A stretch of 23,534 bases of DNA, taken from assembly GCA_964498015.1 (NCBI GenBank), contig CAZCFT010000030.1, positions 1 to 23,534 on the forward strand. The letters are read 5' to 3'. The first letter of the stretch is position 1; each line of letters opens with the position of its first letter. The DNA is from CAWEZN01 sp964498015. Its GTDB lineage: Bacteria; Zixibacteria; MSB-5A5; GN15; PGXB01. The translations under genes were made by a program, and so were the position numbers. Below are positions 8,301-14,019 of this stretch, piece by piece. A model generated the notes under the pieces. It made no database searches and had not been told where the DNA came from. It saw only the letters and a program-made list of their open reading frames with translations.

Positions 8301-8475
8301 TTACATCGGCATTGGCCCCAGTATAATTGGCGCTGACTGTAATAACGGGAGGGTCAACGCTGGGATACTCGCGGACGCCCAAAAACACAAATCCAATAGC
8401 TCCGAAAAGAACGATTAGAATCGAAAGAACTATGGATAAGACCGGGCGACTGATGCTTAGGGAGGATATATTCAT
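5383..8475 (-). CDS. RND multidrug efflux permease (AcrB/MexB family, HAE-1)
   Basis: At 1030 residues this is full length for an inner-membrane proton/drug antiporter. It starts with the typical MNIS..SISRPV and first membrane helix, followed by the porter domain (YPSVDPPVITVSANYTGA). The transmembrane helix 4 motif GIVVDDAIVVLENI carries the proton-relay acidic pair D401/D402. LTLTPMMSARIL precedes the second half, which repeats the fold and ends with the GIVTKNGILIVEF helix. It would export hydrophobic compounds together with the upstream adaptor and an outer-membrane TolC-type channel, which is not in the window. Two glycine-rich stretches in the second porter half (about residues 600 and 650) are unusual. 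No clear ribosome binding site is seen before the ATG. The preceding gap holds a palindromic repeat. Confidence 0.95.
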   Translation of the reverse strand: MNISSLSISRPVLSIVLSILIVLFGAIGFVFLGVREYPSVDPPVITVSANYTGANADVIESQVTEPLEEQINGIAGIRSLTSSSSDGRSRITVEFQLGIDMDVAANDVRDRVSAAAHDLPPDIDPPTVSKADADATPILSVTLQSDKRSLLELSAIASDVFKERLQTIPGVSGVDIWGEKRYAIKLLIDPARLASHNLTPLDVRNALNRENVELPSGRIEGYNTELPIRTFGRLSTPEEFNELIIKESAGSVVRFSDVGRAVLAPENERQIMRGNGGNPMVAVVITPQPGSNHIAIADEFYRRVKQIIRDVPEDIRFNVAMDTTANIRRAITEVVETIIIAFLLVVLVIFIFLRHWRTTIIPMLAIPISLIGAFFIMYVAGFSINILTLLAIVLSTGIVVDDAIVVLENIYKRIEKGMDPIEAGHKGSKEIIFAIISTTITLASVFLPIMFLQGLTGRLFREFGIVVAGSVLISAFVSLTLTPMMSARILHKPAAEGKLFLLSEQWFNRLASGYHRSLRQFTDRRWLAPIIMLASVALILGLGSLIPSELAPMEDKSRLSISSTAPEGTSYEAMYDYMSKIIAVVDTLTEKDVIISVTSGGGGGGSVNSGFVRVSLIPPNNRKQTQQEIADALTDKLRDFTFARSYVTQEQTIGGGGRGRGLPIQYVIQSPSFEKLRDVIPRFMDKAQTDSVFQIVDLDLKFTKPELTITIDRERARALGITVRDVAETLQLFFSGQRYGYFVMNGKQYPVIAQAERADRDEPLDLNSIYVKNSRGELIQLDNLVSLSYRSSPPQLYRYNRYVAATVMASPAMGYTIGDGINEMDKIRASVLDESFSTSLAGAAKDYMESSNTLLFAFMLALILVYLILSAQFESFRDPLIIMFTVPLALAGAILSLWIFKQTFNIFSQIGIIALIGIVTKNGILIVEFANQRKAQGLSIKEAVIDAAAQRFRPILMTSLATVFGVLPIALALGAAAKSRMSIGIVIIGGLLFSLGLTLYVIPALYTYLSTEKKSRSVIPVIETAETKNF

Positions 8476-8555
8476 GGGAGCGATGCTGTCGGGATTGTTG
8501 AAAAACCTTTAGACGTGGGAAAAAGTAGTATTTTGAGCAATATGACATAGGAATC

Positions 8556-8646
8556 GTCATTCCCGATTTGATCGGGAACCCAGAAAGTGGTTCGTAAGTG
8601 CAAGTCAGTGACTCACTTCTGGATTCCGTGTCAAGCACGGAATGAC
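8556..8646. repeat. 91-bp composite palindromic repeat between adaptor and permease genes
   Basis: The ends GTCATTCC (8556-8563) and GGAATGAC (8639-8646) are perfect inverted repeats. Each side holds its own hairpin: TCCCGAT/ATCGGGA (8561-8577, loop TTG) and TTCCGTG/CACGGAA (8624-8642, loop TCAAG). CCAGAAAGTG near 8579-8588 also pairs with CACTTCTGG at 8614-8622 apart from one extra A. This design matches the widespread GTCATTCCCG...GGAATGAC family of dispersed intergenic palindromes. It could fold in the mRNA and alter the adaptor-to-permease expression ratio. Only one copy is seen in this window. Confidence 0.75.
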
Positions 8647-8714
8647 AGATTGGGGAACTCGATGATTATGATAGAAGCTCCTTGCCATTACAAACACTTT
8701 TTCAATTTTCCCTG

Positions 8715-9797
8715 TCAATTGCTCCTGATAGCCTTTATTTGAACCCCTTTACCATCCGTAAGTTGAAGTATGCCGCTGACGATCAAAGTATCGTTGAGCG
8801 CCAAACCTTCTGTAATCTGAATTCCGGTTTCAGTTCTGATGCCGGTTTTGATCGGGACAGACTTGGCCTTGCCGTTCTCACAGACAAATACTATTGAGCC
8901 GCTTATCTGAGGAATCACCACTTCTGACGGGATTACGATGGCATCGGCAATTTCCTCCAATGTAATCTCAACTTTGGCAAAAGACCCCGTTATGAGGTTG
9001 TTGCCCGAATTGGGAATTTTTGCACGGGCCTTAATAGTGCGAGTGTCCTGGTCTATTTTTGATTCCACCGCATAAACAACACCCTTGAATTCCTCCTGAG
9101 AGTCGCCGACCCGAACAAGAATCTCAGTTCCGTTCCTGAGTTGTCCGGCATATTTCTCCGGTACCGAGAATTCGGCTTTCATCGGGTCAATGTCCTGCAT
9201 GGTTGCAATTCGTGCATCGGGCGTAACATAGCCTCCCTCGCTGACATAGCGCAGACCTATAACACCATCAAATGGCGCCCCTATCTCAGTTTCAGCAAGC
9301 TGGGATTTTAAAGCTTCTTTTTGAGCCTGCACCATTTGAAGGGCATTCAAAGCCTTGTCATACTCTTCCTGACTGATTCCCTTGCTCTCAAAAAGCCTCT
9401 TCTTTCGGCGTTCTTCGTCGCCAGCCTGCTTTTCCTCGATTTCCTTACTTTTGAGTTGTGCCTGAATCTCTCGGTCATTTATTTTTAGCAGAGGTTCGCC
9501 TTGCTTTACCCTTTTCCCTTCTTCAAAGAAGACCCCCGTGACTCTACCTGAAATCTCCGGTCTCAATTCAGCCTCTTCGTTGGCGAGGAGTGTCCCGGTA
9601 GTAAATATCTTATTGCGGAGAAGCTGGGGCTGTACTACCATGGCCTCTACCGCTGCCATTCCCTTTCCACCGCCCCCGCCCCGGTTGGCTTGCGAGCCAT
9701 TATCACTCGCACAGCCGCTTGAAAGCAGGCATACAATAAGCACCATCGAAATTGCCAATAATATTGAGCCGATTGCCCGCTTGATTAACTTATCCAT
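8715..9797 (-). CDS. RND efflux periplasmic adaptor (membrane fusion protein, AcrA/MexA type)
   Basis: The 360-residue protein starts with a signal peptide ending in LLSSGC, so Cys29 is probably lipidated, as in AcrA. A glycine-rich linker (GGGGG) follows. The order is then: first barrel/lipoyl half with the ELRPEISGRV motif, a coiled-coil hairpin from about residue 110 to 165 rich in Glu/Lys/Gln, second lipoyl half (IGAPFDGVIGLRYVSEGGYV), a beta-barrel, and a membrane-proximal domain ending in DGKGVQIKAIRSN. It links the RND permease to an outer-membrane channel. AAGGA lies directly before the ATG. The permease gene follows 239 nt downstream on the same strand, with the palindromic repeat between. 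No TolC-like gene or repressor is nearby, so the outer-membrane channel must be encoded elsewhere. Confidence 0.93.
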   Translation of the reverse strand: MDKLIKRAIGSILLAISMVLIVCLLSSGCASDNGSQANRGGGGGKGMAAVEAMVVQPQLLRNKIFTTGTLLANEEAELRPEISGRVTGVFFEEGKRVKQGEPLLKINDREIQAQLKSKEIEEKQAGDEERRKKRLFESKGISQEEYDKALNALQMVQAQKEALKSQLAETEIGAPFDGVIGLRYVSEGGYVTPDARIATMQDIDPMKAEFSVPEKYAGQLRNGTEILVRVGDSQEEFKGVVYAVESKIDQDTRTIKARAKIPNSGNNLITGSFAKVEITLEEIADAIVIPSEVVIPQISGSIVFVCENGKAKSVPIKTGIRTETGIQITEGLALNDTLIVSGILQLTDGKGVQIKAIRSN

Positions 9798-10011
9798 TGT
9801 TCCTTATATACGATAACTTATCCTAAGTTTCAAGTTGTTTTGGCTTGCATCGCGTCGAAATGCGCCACTCGGATATCTTTGGTCATCTTGCCAACACTCT
9901 CTTGGAACCAATGGCGCTATCCTTGTGTTCTTGAGGTAAGTTAGGATCCGAATTCCTTCGATTTCGGTCGGTGGATGATTGTCCTGGTATTCTATTTTGA
10001 AAAGGAAGATT

Positions 10012-10977
10012 ATGAATATCCAAAGTGATCGAATAAACTCAATCATACTCTGCGGTGCGGTTGTATTAATAATAAGCCTTCTGCCGTTGACCATGAAATC
10101 CAAAGAAAATAATACGGGGAATAGTATGACATACAATAAACTAACGCCGGAAGAAGAACGGGTAATAAAATATAAGGGAACCGAGCCTCCGTTCACGGGC
10201 AAATACTGTAAAAATAACGCTGAAGGTGCATACACATGCAAGCAATGCGGGTCCCCCCTTTACCGCTCCACTGATAAATTCGATTCCGATTGCGGATGGC
10301 CGAGTTTTGATGATGAGATTCCGGAAGCGATAAAGCGCACCCTCGATCCGGATGGCATTCGCACCGAAATCAGTTGTGCCCGATGCGGCGCCCATCTTGG
10401 GCATGTCTTTGAGGGCGAGCATCTTACTGCCAAAAATACCCGCTACTGCGTCAATTCCATCTCTATGGATTTTGTGCCCGCTTCTCAGGAAACGGCGACT
10501 CAGAAGGCATATTTTGCCGGAGGTTGTTTTTGGGGTACAGAATATTTGCTGGACAAGGCCGAGGGAGTATTGTCCGCCCGTGTCGGCTATATGGGCGGCC
10601 ATACGCCTAATCCAACTTATCGAGATGTTTGCGCCGATACAACCGGCCACGCCGAGACCGTCGAGATAGAATTCAATCCTGCCAAAACAAATTTTGAGAC
10701 TCTGGCGTGCCTTTTCTTCGAAATTCATGACCCGACCCAGAAAAATCGCCAGGGTCCCGATATCGGTGACCAATATCGCTCCGCCATTTTCTACACCGAT
10801 GATAATCAAAAACAGATTGCCGAGAAGTTGATCGGTATATTAAAATCAAAGGGATATGATGTCGTCACCGAATTGGCGAAGGCTGACAAATTCTGGGTGG
10901 CCGAAAATTATCATCAGGATTACTACGATAATAACGGCAAGCAACCATACTGCCATATCTATCAAAAGCGGTTTTGA
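10012..10977 (+). CDS. msrBA: Exported bifunctional methionine sulfoxide reductase MsrB-MsrA
   Basis: The 321-residue protein repairs both methionine sulfoxide diastereomers. Residues 10-29 form one hydrophobic segment without a lipobox, so it is probably a signal anchor placing the enzyme in the periplasm. MsrB comes first: zinc Cys pairs C76/C79 and C122/C125, GWPSF preceded by the probable resolving C94, and catalytic C146 in RYCVNS. MsrA follows with catalytic C172 in GGCFWG and a C-terminal candidate resolving C314 (PYCHIY). The B-then-A order is opposite to the Neisseria PilB fusion and there is no thioredoxin domain, so an external reductant is required. The ATG at 10012 follows AAGGA. 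An upstream TTG at 9979 in the same frame is less likely. Confidence 0.93.
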   Translation: MNIQSDRINSIILCGAVVLIISLLPLTMKSKENNTGNSMTYNKLTPEEERVIKYKGTEPPFTGKYCKNNAEGAYTCKQCGSPLYRSTDKFDSDCGWPSFDDEIPEAIKRTLDPDGIRTEISCARCGAHLGHVFEGEHLTAKNTRYCVNSISMDFVPASQETATQKAYFAGGCFWGTEYLLDKAEGVLSARVGYMGGHTPNPTYRDVCADTTGHAETVEIEFNPAKTNFETLACLFFEIHDPTQKNRQGPDIGDQYRSAIFYTDDNQKQIAEKLIGILKSKGYDVVTELAKADKFWVAENYHQDYYDNNGKQPYCHIYQKRF

Positions 10978-11361
10978 TATCAACCGCTCCATTTCTCTGC
11001 AGGGGAATATAGTAGTGGCCGCGCCTGCCCGGCAAATGCGGCTAAAAAAGCAATATTGATTATTTAGGCGCAGGGTTGTTTGTCGATATGCCCACATGGA
11101 CAAACCTATTTGCCCTTATTGATTTACAAATACCGCTCGCCGCGGAGGGGCCATGATTTATATTTCAACAATCCGCTGAGTCGAGAGAAGAGCATTTCGC
11201 CGTTTTATGCTATTTCGGTTTTAGTCTGCCATAAAATTGAACAATATCATAAAGTGGACGATATTCTCTACCAAAAAGACCGGATTTGCCTCGCCTAATT
11301 GCCGATAAAATTCATGAAAATAGCCCTTAATCTCACTTATAAAACAGAGGAGGAATTGCCC
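10978..11361. other. 384-nt intergenic stretch without a clear gene
   Basis: Only short frames without ribosome binding sites or family resemblance are present. A GC-rich hairpin at 11016-11044 (seven base pairs with one G-U, inner 3-bp stem) follows the msrBA stop but lacks a T-run, so it is a weak terminator candidate. GTTTGTC (11078-11084) and GACAAAC (11099-11105) form a 7-bp inverted repeat. I recognise no RNA gene here. Confidence 0.5.
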
Positions 11362-11574
11362 ATGCCGAATTCTCTTTTCAAGATAGTTGACTGGGTCGAA
11401 AAAAACGGAGAAGTCCAGTCTGTCGCTCGCCTCAGAGCTAAACTCTTACCGCTTACTTGCAAAGAGGGTCTAATTTTTCATCAGATAGGCCCCGATACAA
11501 ACTGTTCCAATCAGTACCTTGATGCTTGCCGCTCCGCGGCGACTGAAATTGTGGGCAATAAATGCCCATTCTAA
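11362..11574 (+). CDS. Small Cys-containing protein of unknown function (70 aa)
   Basis: I do not recognise the family. The start is chosen because AGAGGAGG lies 8 nt before the ATG; in-frame starts upstream (TTG 11299, ATG 11314) would place this strong site inside the gene. The protein has four cysteines: one after LPLT, one in DTNCSN, one in DACRS and one in the C-terminal NKCPF. It has no signal peptide or membrane helix, so it is cytoplasmic. Four Cys in 38 residues suggest a metal or cluster site, but the spacing is not a standard zinc-ribbon or ferredoxin motif. The V4R-type gene begins 52 nt downstream on the same strand, so the two are probably cotranscribed. Confidence 0.65.
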   Translation: MPNSLFKIVDWVEKNGEVQSVARLRAKLLPLTCKEGLIFHQIGPDTNCSNQYLDACRSAATEIVGNKCPF

Positions 11575-11626
11575 TTTTTTCATAACCTTGTAGTATTTGG
11601 AATTATTAAACTCAATGAGGTGAAAT

Positions 11627-12895
11627 ATGGCTGAAAAACAGACAAAAAATATGAAGACCTATTCGGTACCGTATAGACTCGATTTTGAACATCGCCGCTG
11701 TGTTGTCGGCGACGAACCGATGCTCTTCCATTGCCATCATTATAATACTTTTCTCCAACGTTCTATCGAAGACGCCGACTACATTGACTCCCAACCATTT
11801 CTGGTTGGCGCGGCGGCCGAGGTTGCTTATGCCCAAATGCAGAATCTCTTTTCAGCGGTAAATGTCGGCGACGAAAAAAGGCGCAAACAACTCGCAGGGG
11901 AACTCTTTCGCTGGGCAGGATTCGGCTCGCTTGATCTTGGAACCATAAAAGAGACAGGCGGAACCGTATCCACTCCGCACTCACATTATGCCGTGGCCTG
12001 GAAGTCAAAATTTGGCGATTCAAATCGACCGGTTTGTCATTTCGTTGAGGGCTGGCTGGCCGGTACCGCGGCCGCGATATACAATCAACCTTTTGCCTCC
12101 TATTCGGTCGAGGAGACATCGTGCAAATCCAAGCATTCTGACAACAAGTGCGAATTCTCAATCCGTCAGGGTAAGCCCAATTGGTCGGTTTTTAATCCCG
12201 TCGGAATGGGACAATTGCACGACCACAAACCCCTACCCGTCGAGAAAAACAATGTTGACTACGACGGCATCCTGAATGCAGTATCCGGTATGGAGCTGGT
12301 CGGCGACCAAAATGGTTTGATCCCTGCCTTTGGCGTCTATCTGACAAGAATGTATGCTAATTATTACAACCGCATATCGTTTGAATTCGAACATGCCCTC
12401 TCCAATAAATTCGGTAAAGAGGGTATTGATGTCGCCAGACCGCTTCTTGTCGAAGCCGGTCATGTTTGTGCCTTCAATACTTTCGGCGGCATTATGACCT
12501 CTCCGGAATGGGATGCGCTCATAAAGCCGAATCTCAAATCGAAAGAGGATTGGGTGCATGGGATGGTTGCCGTAGCCAATTCCCTTGGGTGGGGACGCTG
12601 GCAGGCGCCGCATGTCAGCGAAAAAGAAACCGAATTTGTGATCCATGATGATTACGAAAGCGTGGGATACCGGGCAATGTATGGAAAATGCGATCATAGC
12701 GTCTCATATCTGGCTGAAGGCGCTGTCATCGGCTTGATGAATCTGGTTTATGTCGGCAAAGTGCATAACAAGCCCGCCTTCACCCCCGAGTTTTATAATG
12801 ATCTGTTCAAGAGAAATACTTACTATAAGGCAGAAGTAGTATCTTCTCTGGCGACCGGAGATAAGGTGACGACCATCAAAGTAAAAAAGGTTTAG
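11627..12895 (+). CDS. Protein with two V4R-like halves (ligand/metal-binding)
   Basis: The 422-residue cytoplasmic protein has no signal or membrane segment. Residues 115-180 match the V4R (4-vinyl reductase) pattern: HSHY, C137, a VEGWLAG helix, then VEETSC(166)KSKHSDNKC(175)EF, the E..C..8..C.F site that binds zinc in V4R sensors. The second half (about 230-422) repeats the layout: GWGRW, C355-DHSVSYLAEGAVIG, then AEVVSSLATGDKVTTIKV, where both motif cysteines are replaced. It therefore looks like a fused V4R pair with one active and one degenerate site. The second half also recalls L-2-amino-thiazoline-4-carboxylate hydrolase-like domains. V4R proteins bind small hydrophobic ligands (DmpR/XylR) or act near tetrapyrrole reduction (BchJ). 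The substrate here is unknown. GAGGTG precedes the ATG, and small ORFs flank the gene. Confidence 0.75.
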   Translation: MAEKQTKNMKTYSVPYRLDFEHRRCVVGDEPMLFHCHHYNTFLQRSIEDADYIDSQPFLVGAAAEVAYAQMQNLFSAVNVGDEKRRKQLAGELFRWAGFGSLDLGTIKETGGTVSTPHSHYAVAWKSKFGDSNRPVCHFVEGWLAGTAAAIYNQPFASYSVEETSCKSKHSDNKCEFSIRQGKPNWSVFNPVGMGQLHDHKPLPVEKNNVDYDGILNAVSGMELVGDQNGLIPAFGVYLTRMYANYYNRISFEFEHALSNKFGKEGIDVARPLLVEAGHVCAFNTFGGIMTSPEWDALIKPNLKSKEDWVHGMVAVANSLGWGRWQAPHVSEKETEFVIHDDYESVGYRAMYGKCDHSVSYLAEGAVIGLMNLVYVGKVHNKPAFTPEFYNDLFKRNTYYKAEVVSSLATGDKVTTIKVKKV

Positions 12896-12917
12896 GGCGC
12901 TTTTCGATAAATGCACT

Positions 12918-13244
12918 ATGATTGAAGTCTGGGCCAATCCAACAACCGATTGCGCAAGTAAACTGAGGGTGCGCTATAAATTCAGCGCACCCTTAGATTT
13001 GCATTTCCTCGACCTGTTTTCGGACGGGGAGAGTGTGGTAAATAATTTCTCCCGGCAGGTCGCGGGCGCCAAAGATCATTTTGCAATCTCCTATATTGGA
13101 CGAATGCACGCTTCAGGTGTCATCGGCGATACCGGATTGACTGCGACATTTTTTTGCACTAATGAATCAGAACCTCATTCAATCCGCCTCTGGCTCGAAT
13201 CCCGCCTGAAAGACGCCGGATATCTGATTCATCCGAACCCATAA
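12918..13244 (+). CDS. Possible 108-aa hypothetical protein
   Basis: This frame begins 22 nt after the V4R-type gene and has a coding-like codon pattern throughout (many GNN first positions, mixed third bases), with an alternating hydrophobic/charged sequence ending in an amphipathic segment (IRLWLESRLKDAGYLI). I do not recognise a family. Against it: no ribosome binding site is visible before the ATG, and a strong hairpin (12963-12996) lies inside its first 30 codons and could instead be the terminator of the gene before. If real, it is probably translated by coupling to the upstream gene. The short distance to the rubrerythrin gene on the opposite strand leaves no room for another gene. Confidence 0.45.
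   Translation: MIEVWANPTTDCASKLRVRYKFSAPLDLHFLDLFSDGESVVNNFSRQVAGAKDHFAISYIGRMHASGVIGDTGLTATFFCTNESEPHSIRLWLESRLKDAGYLIHPNP
12963..12996 (+). terminator. Strong hairpin, possible terminator of the V4R gene
   Basis: CTGAGGGTGCGCT (12963-12975) pairs with AGCGCACCCTTAG (12984-12996), thirteen pairs with one G-U, around an 8-nt loop. It lies 68 nt after the V4R stop. The following bases (ATTTGCATTT) are only moderately T-rich. It falls within the 12918-13244 open frame, so either the hairpin is an attenuator at the start of that gene or the frame is not a gene. Confidence 0.45.
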
Positions 13245-13308
13245 TGCCCGGAAACCAAATTGGCGCAGGAGCTTTTTGAGTCAAAGGCGCTTTCTGGCAA
13301 GTTGATGC

Positions 13309-13830
13309 TCAAAAATCAAGATTGGCCGGTTCAAAATATTCTCTGGGATGCTGACAGCACGGGCATTTAGCCGGCGGCTCGGGACCTTCATGAATATAAC
13401 CGCAGACACTGCATTTCCATTTAGTTGATTTTTCCCGTTTGTAAACCATGCCGGATTCAACCAGCGCCAGTAGCTTTTTGTATCTTTCCTGATGGCGCAT
13501 TTCCACCTTCGCGATCTGCATGAATAGATTTGCGGCGGCCTTGTTCCCCTCGGCTTCAGCCTCTCTGGCAAAATCAGGATACATGCTCGCCGCTTCATGA
13601 CCCTCGCCGCTCATGGCTTCTTTTAGATTTGCGACAGTGTTGCCAATTCCTTTCAAGAGCGCTAATTCATCCTTGGCATGACGACGTTCATTCTCGGCGG
13701 TTTCCTCAAATATTTTTGCAATGTAATGATACCCCTCTTTTCGAGCTACCTGGGCAAAGAAAGTATATCTGTTGCGGGCCTGAGATTCCCCGGCAAACGC
13801 CGTCCTGAGGTTTTCATCAGTTTTACTCAT
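13309..13830 (-). CDS. rbr: Rubrerythrin
   Basis: The 173-residue protein is a classical rubrerythrin: a four-helix diiron domain with a C-terminal rubredoxin. Diiron ligands are visible in E15, E48xxH51 (ENERRH), the AEAEGNK helix and E110xxH113 (EMRH). The rubredoxin Fe site is C140/C143 (CSVCG) and C156/C159 (CPCC), with an extra Cys at 158. It reduces hydrogen peroxide in the cytoplasm with electrons from NAD(P)H via rubredoxin-type donors, and is typical of anaerobes and microaerophiles. AGGAGG (13839-13844) stands 8 nt before the ATG at 13830. A GTG three bases further up is also possible. A good promoter lies 41 nt upstream, so the gene is probably monocistronic. Confidence 0.95.
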   Translation of the reverse strand: MSKTDENLRTAFAGESQARNRYTFFAQVARKEGYHYIAKIFEETAENERRHAKDELALLKGIGNTVANLKEAMSGEGHEAASMYPDFAREAEAEGNKAAANLFMQIAKVEMRHQERYKKLLALVESGMVYKREKSTKWKCSVCGYIHEGPEPPAKCPCCQHPREYFEPANLDF

Positions 13831-13870
13831 CACCGAATCCTCCTAAAAATTTCCGGACAATGTATGTAAA

Positions 13871-13899
13871 TAATAATCTATATGCTTTCAATAAGTCAA
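13871..13899 (-). promoter_or_regulatory. Probable rubrerythrin promoter
   Basis: On the minus strand TTGACT (13899-13894) and TTATTA (13876-13871) are separated by 17 bp. The -10 box ends about 26 nt before the AGGAGG site. No operator dyad for a peroxide regulator is obvious here. Confidence 0.5.
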
Positions 13900-13967
13900 T
13901 TGGGAAAAACGGCATTTCCTGCCCTCTGCGCTTCTGATGCGACTTATATTCCAAACCTGGAAATAAG

Positions 13968-13997
13968 AAAGCCTGAGAGGTTGCTCTCAGGCTTTTT
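13968..13997 (-). terminator. Terminator downstream of the pyrophosphatase gene
   Basis: AAAGCCTGAGAG (13968-13979) and CTCTCAGGCTTT (13984-13995) pair perfectly over 12 bp with a GTTG loop. It lies 23 nt past the pyrophosphatase stop codon. On the minus strand the stem is followed by CTTATTTC; on the plus strand by TT, so it could stop transcription both ways. Confidence 0.85.
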
Positions 13998-14019
13998 GCG
14001 TTATAAAGAAAAAGAATCG

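Noticed and set aside
10141..10809. 222-codon frame on the minus strand opposite msrBA
   Set aside because: Shadow of a gene with complete MsrB and MsrA motifs; no family features of its own.
11080..11298. 72-codon frame before the small Cys protein
   Set aside because: No ribosome binding site, irregular composition and no recognisable domain.
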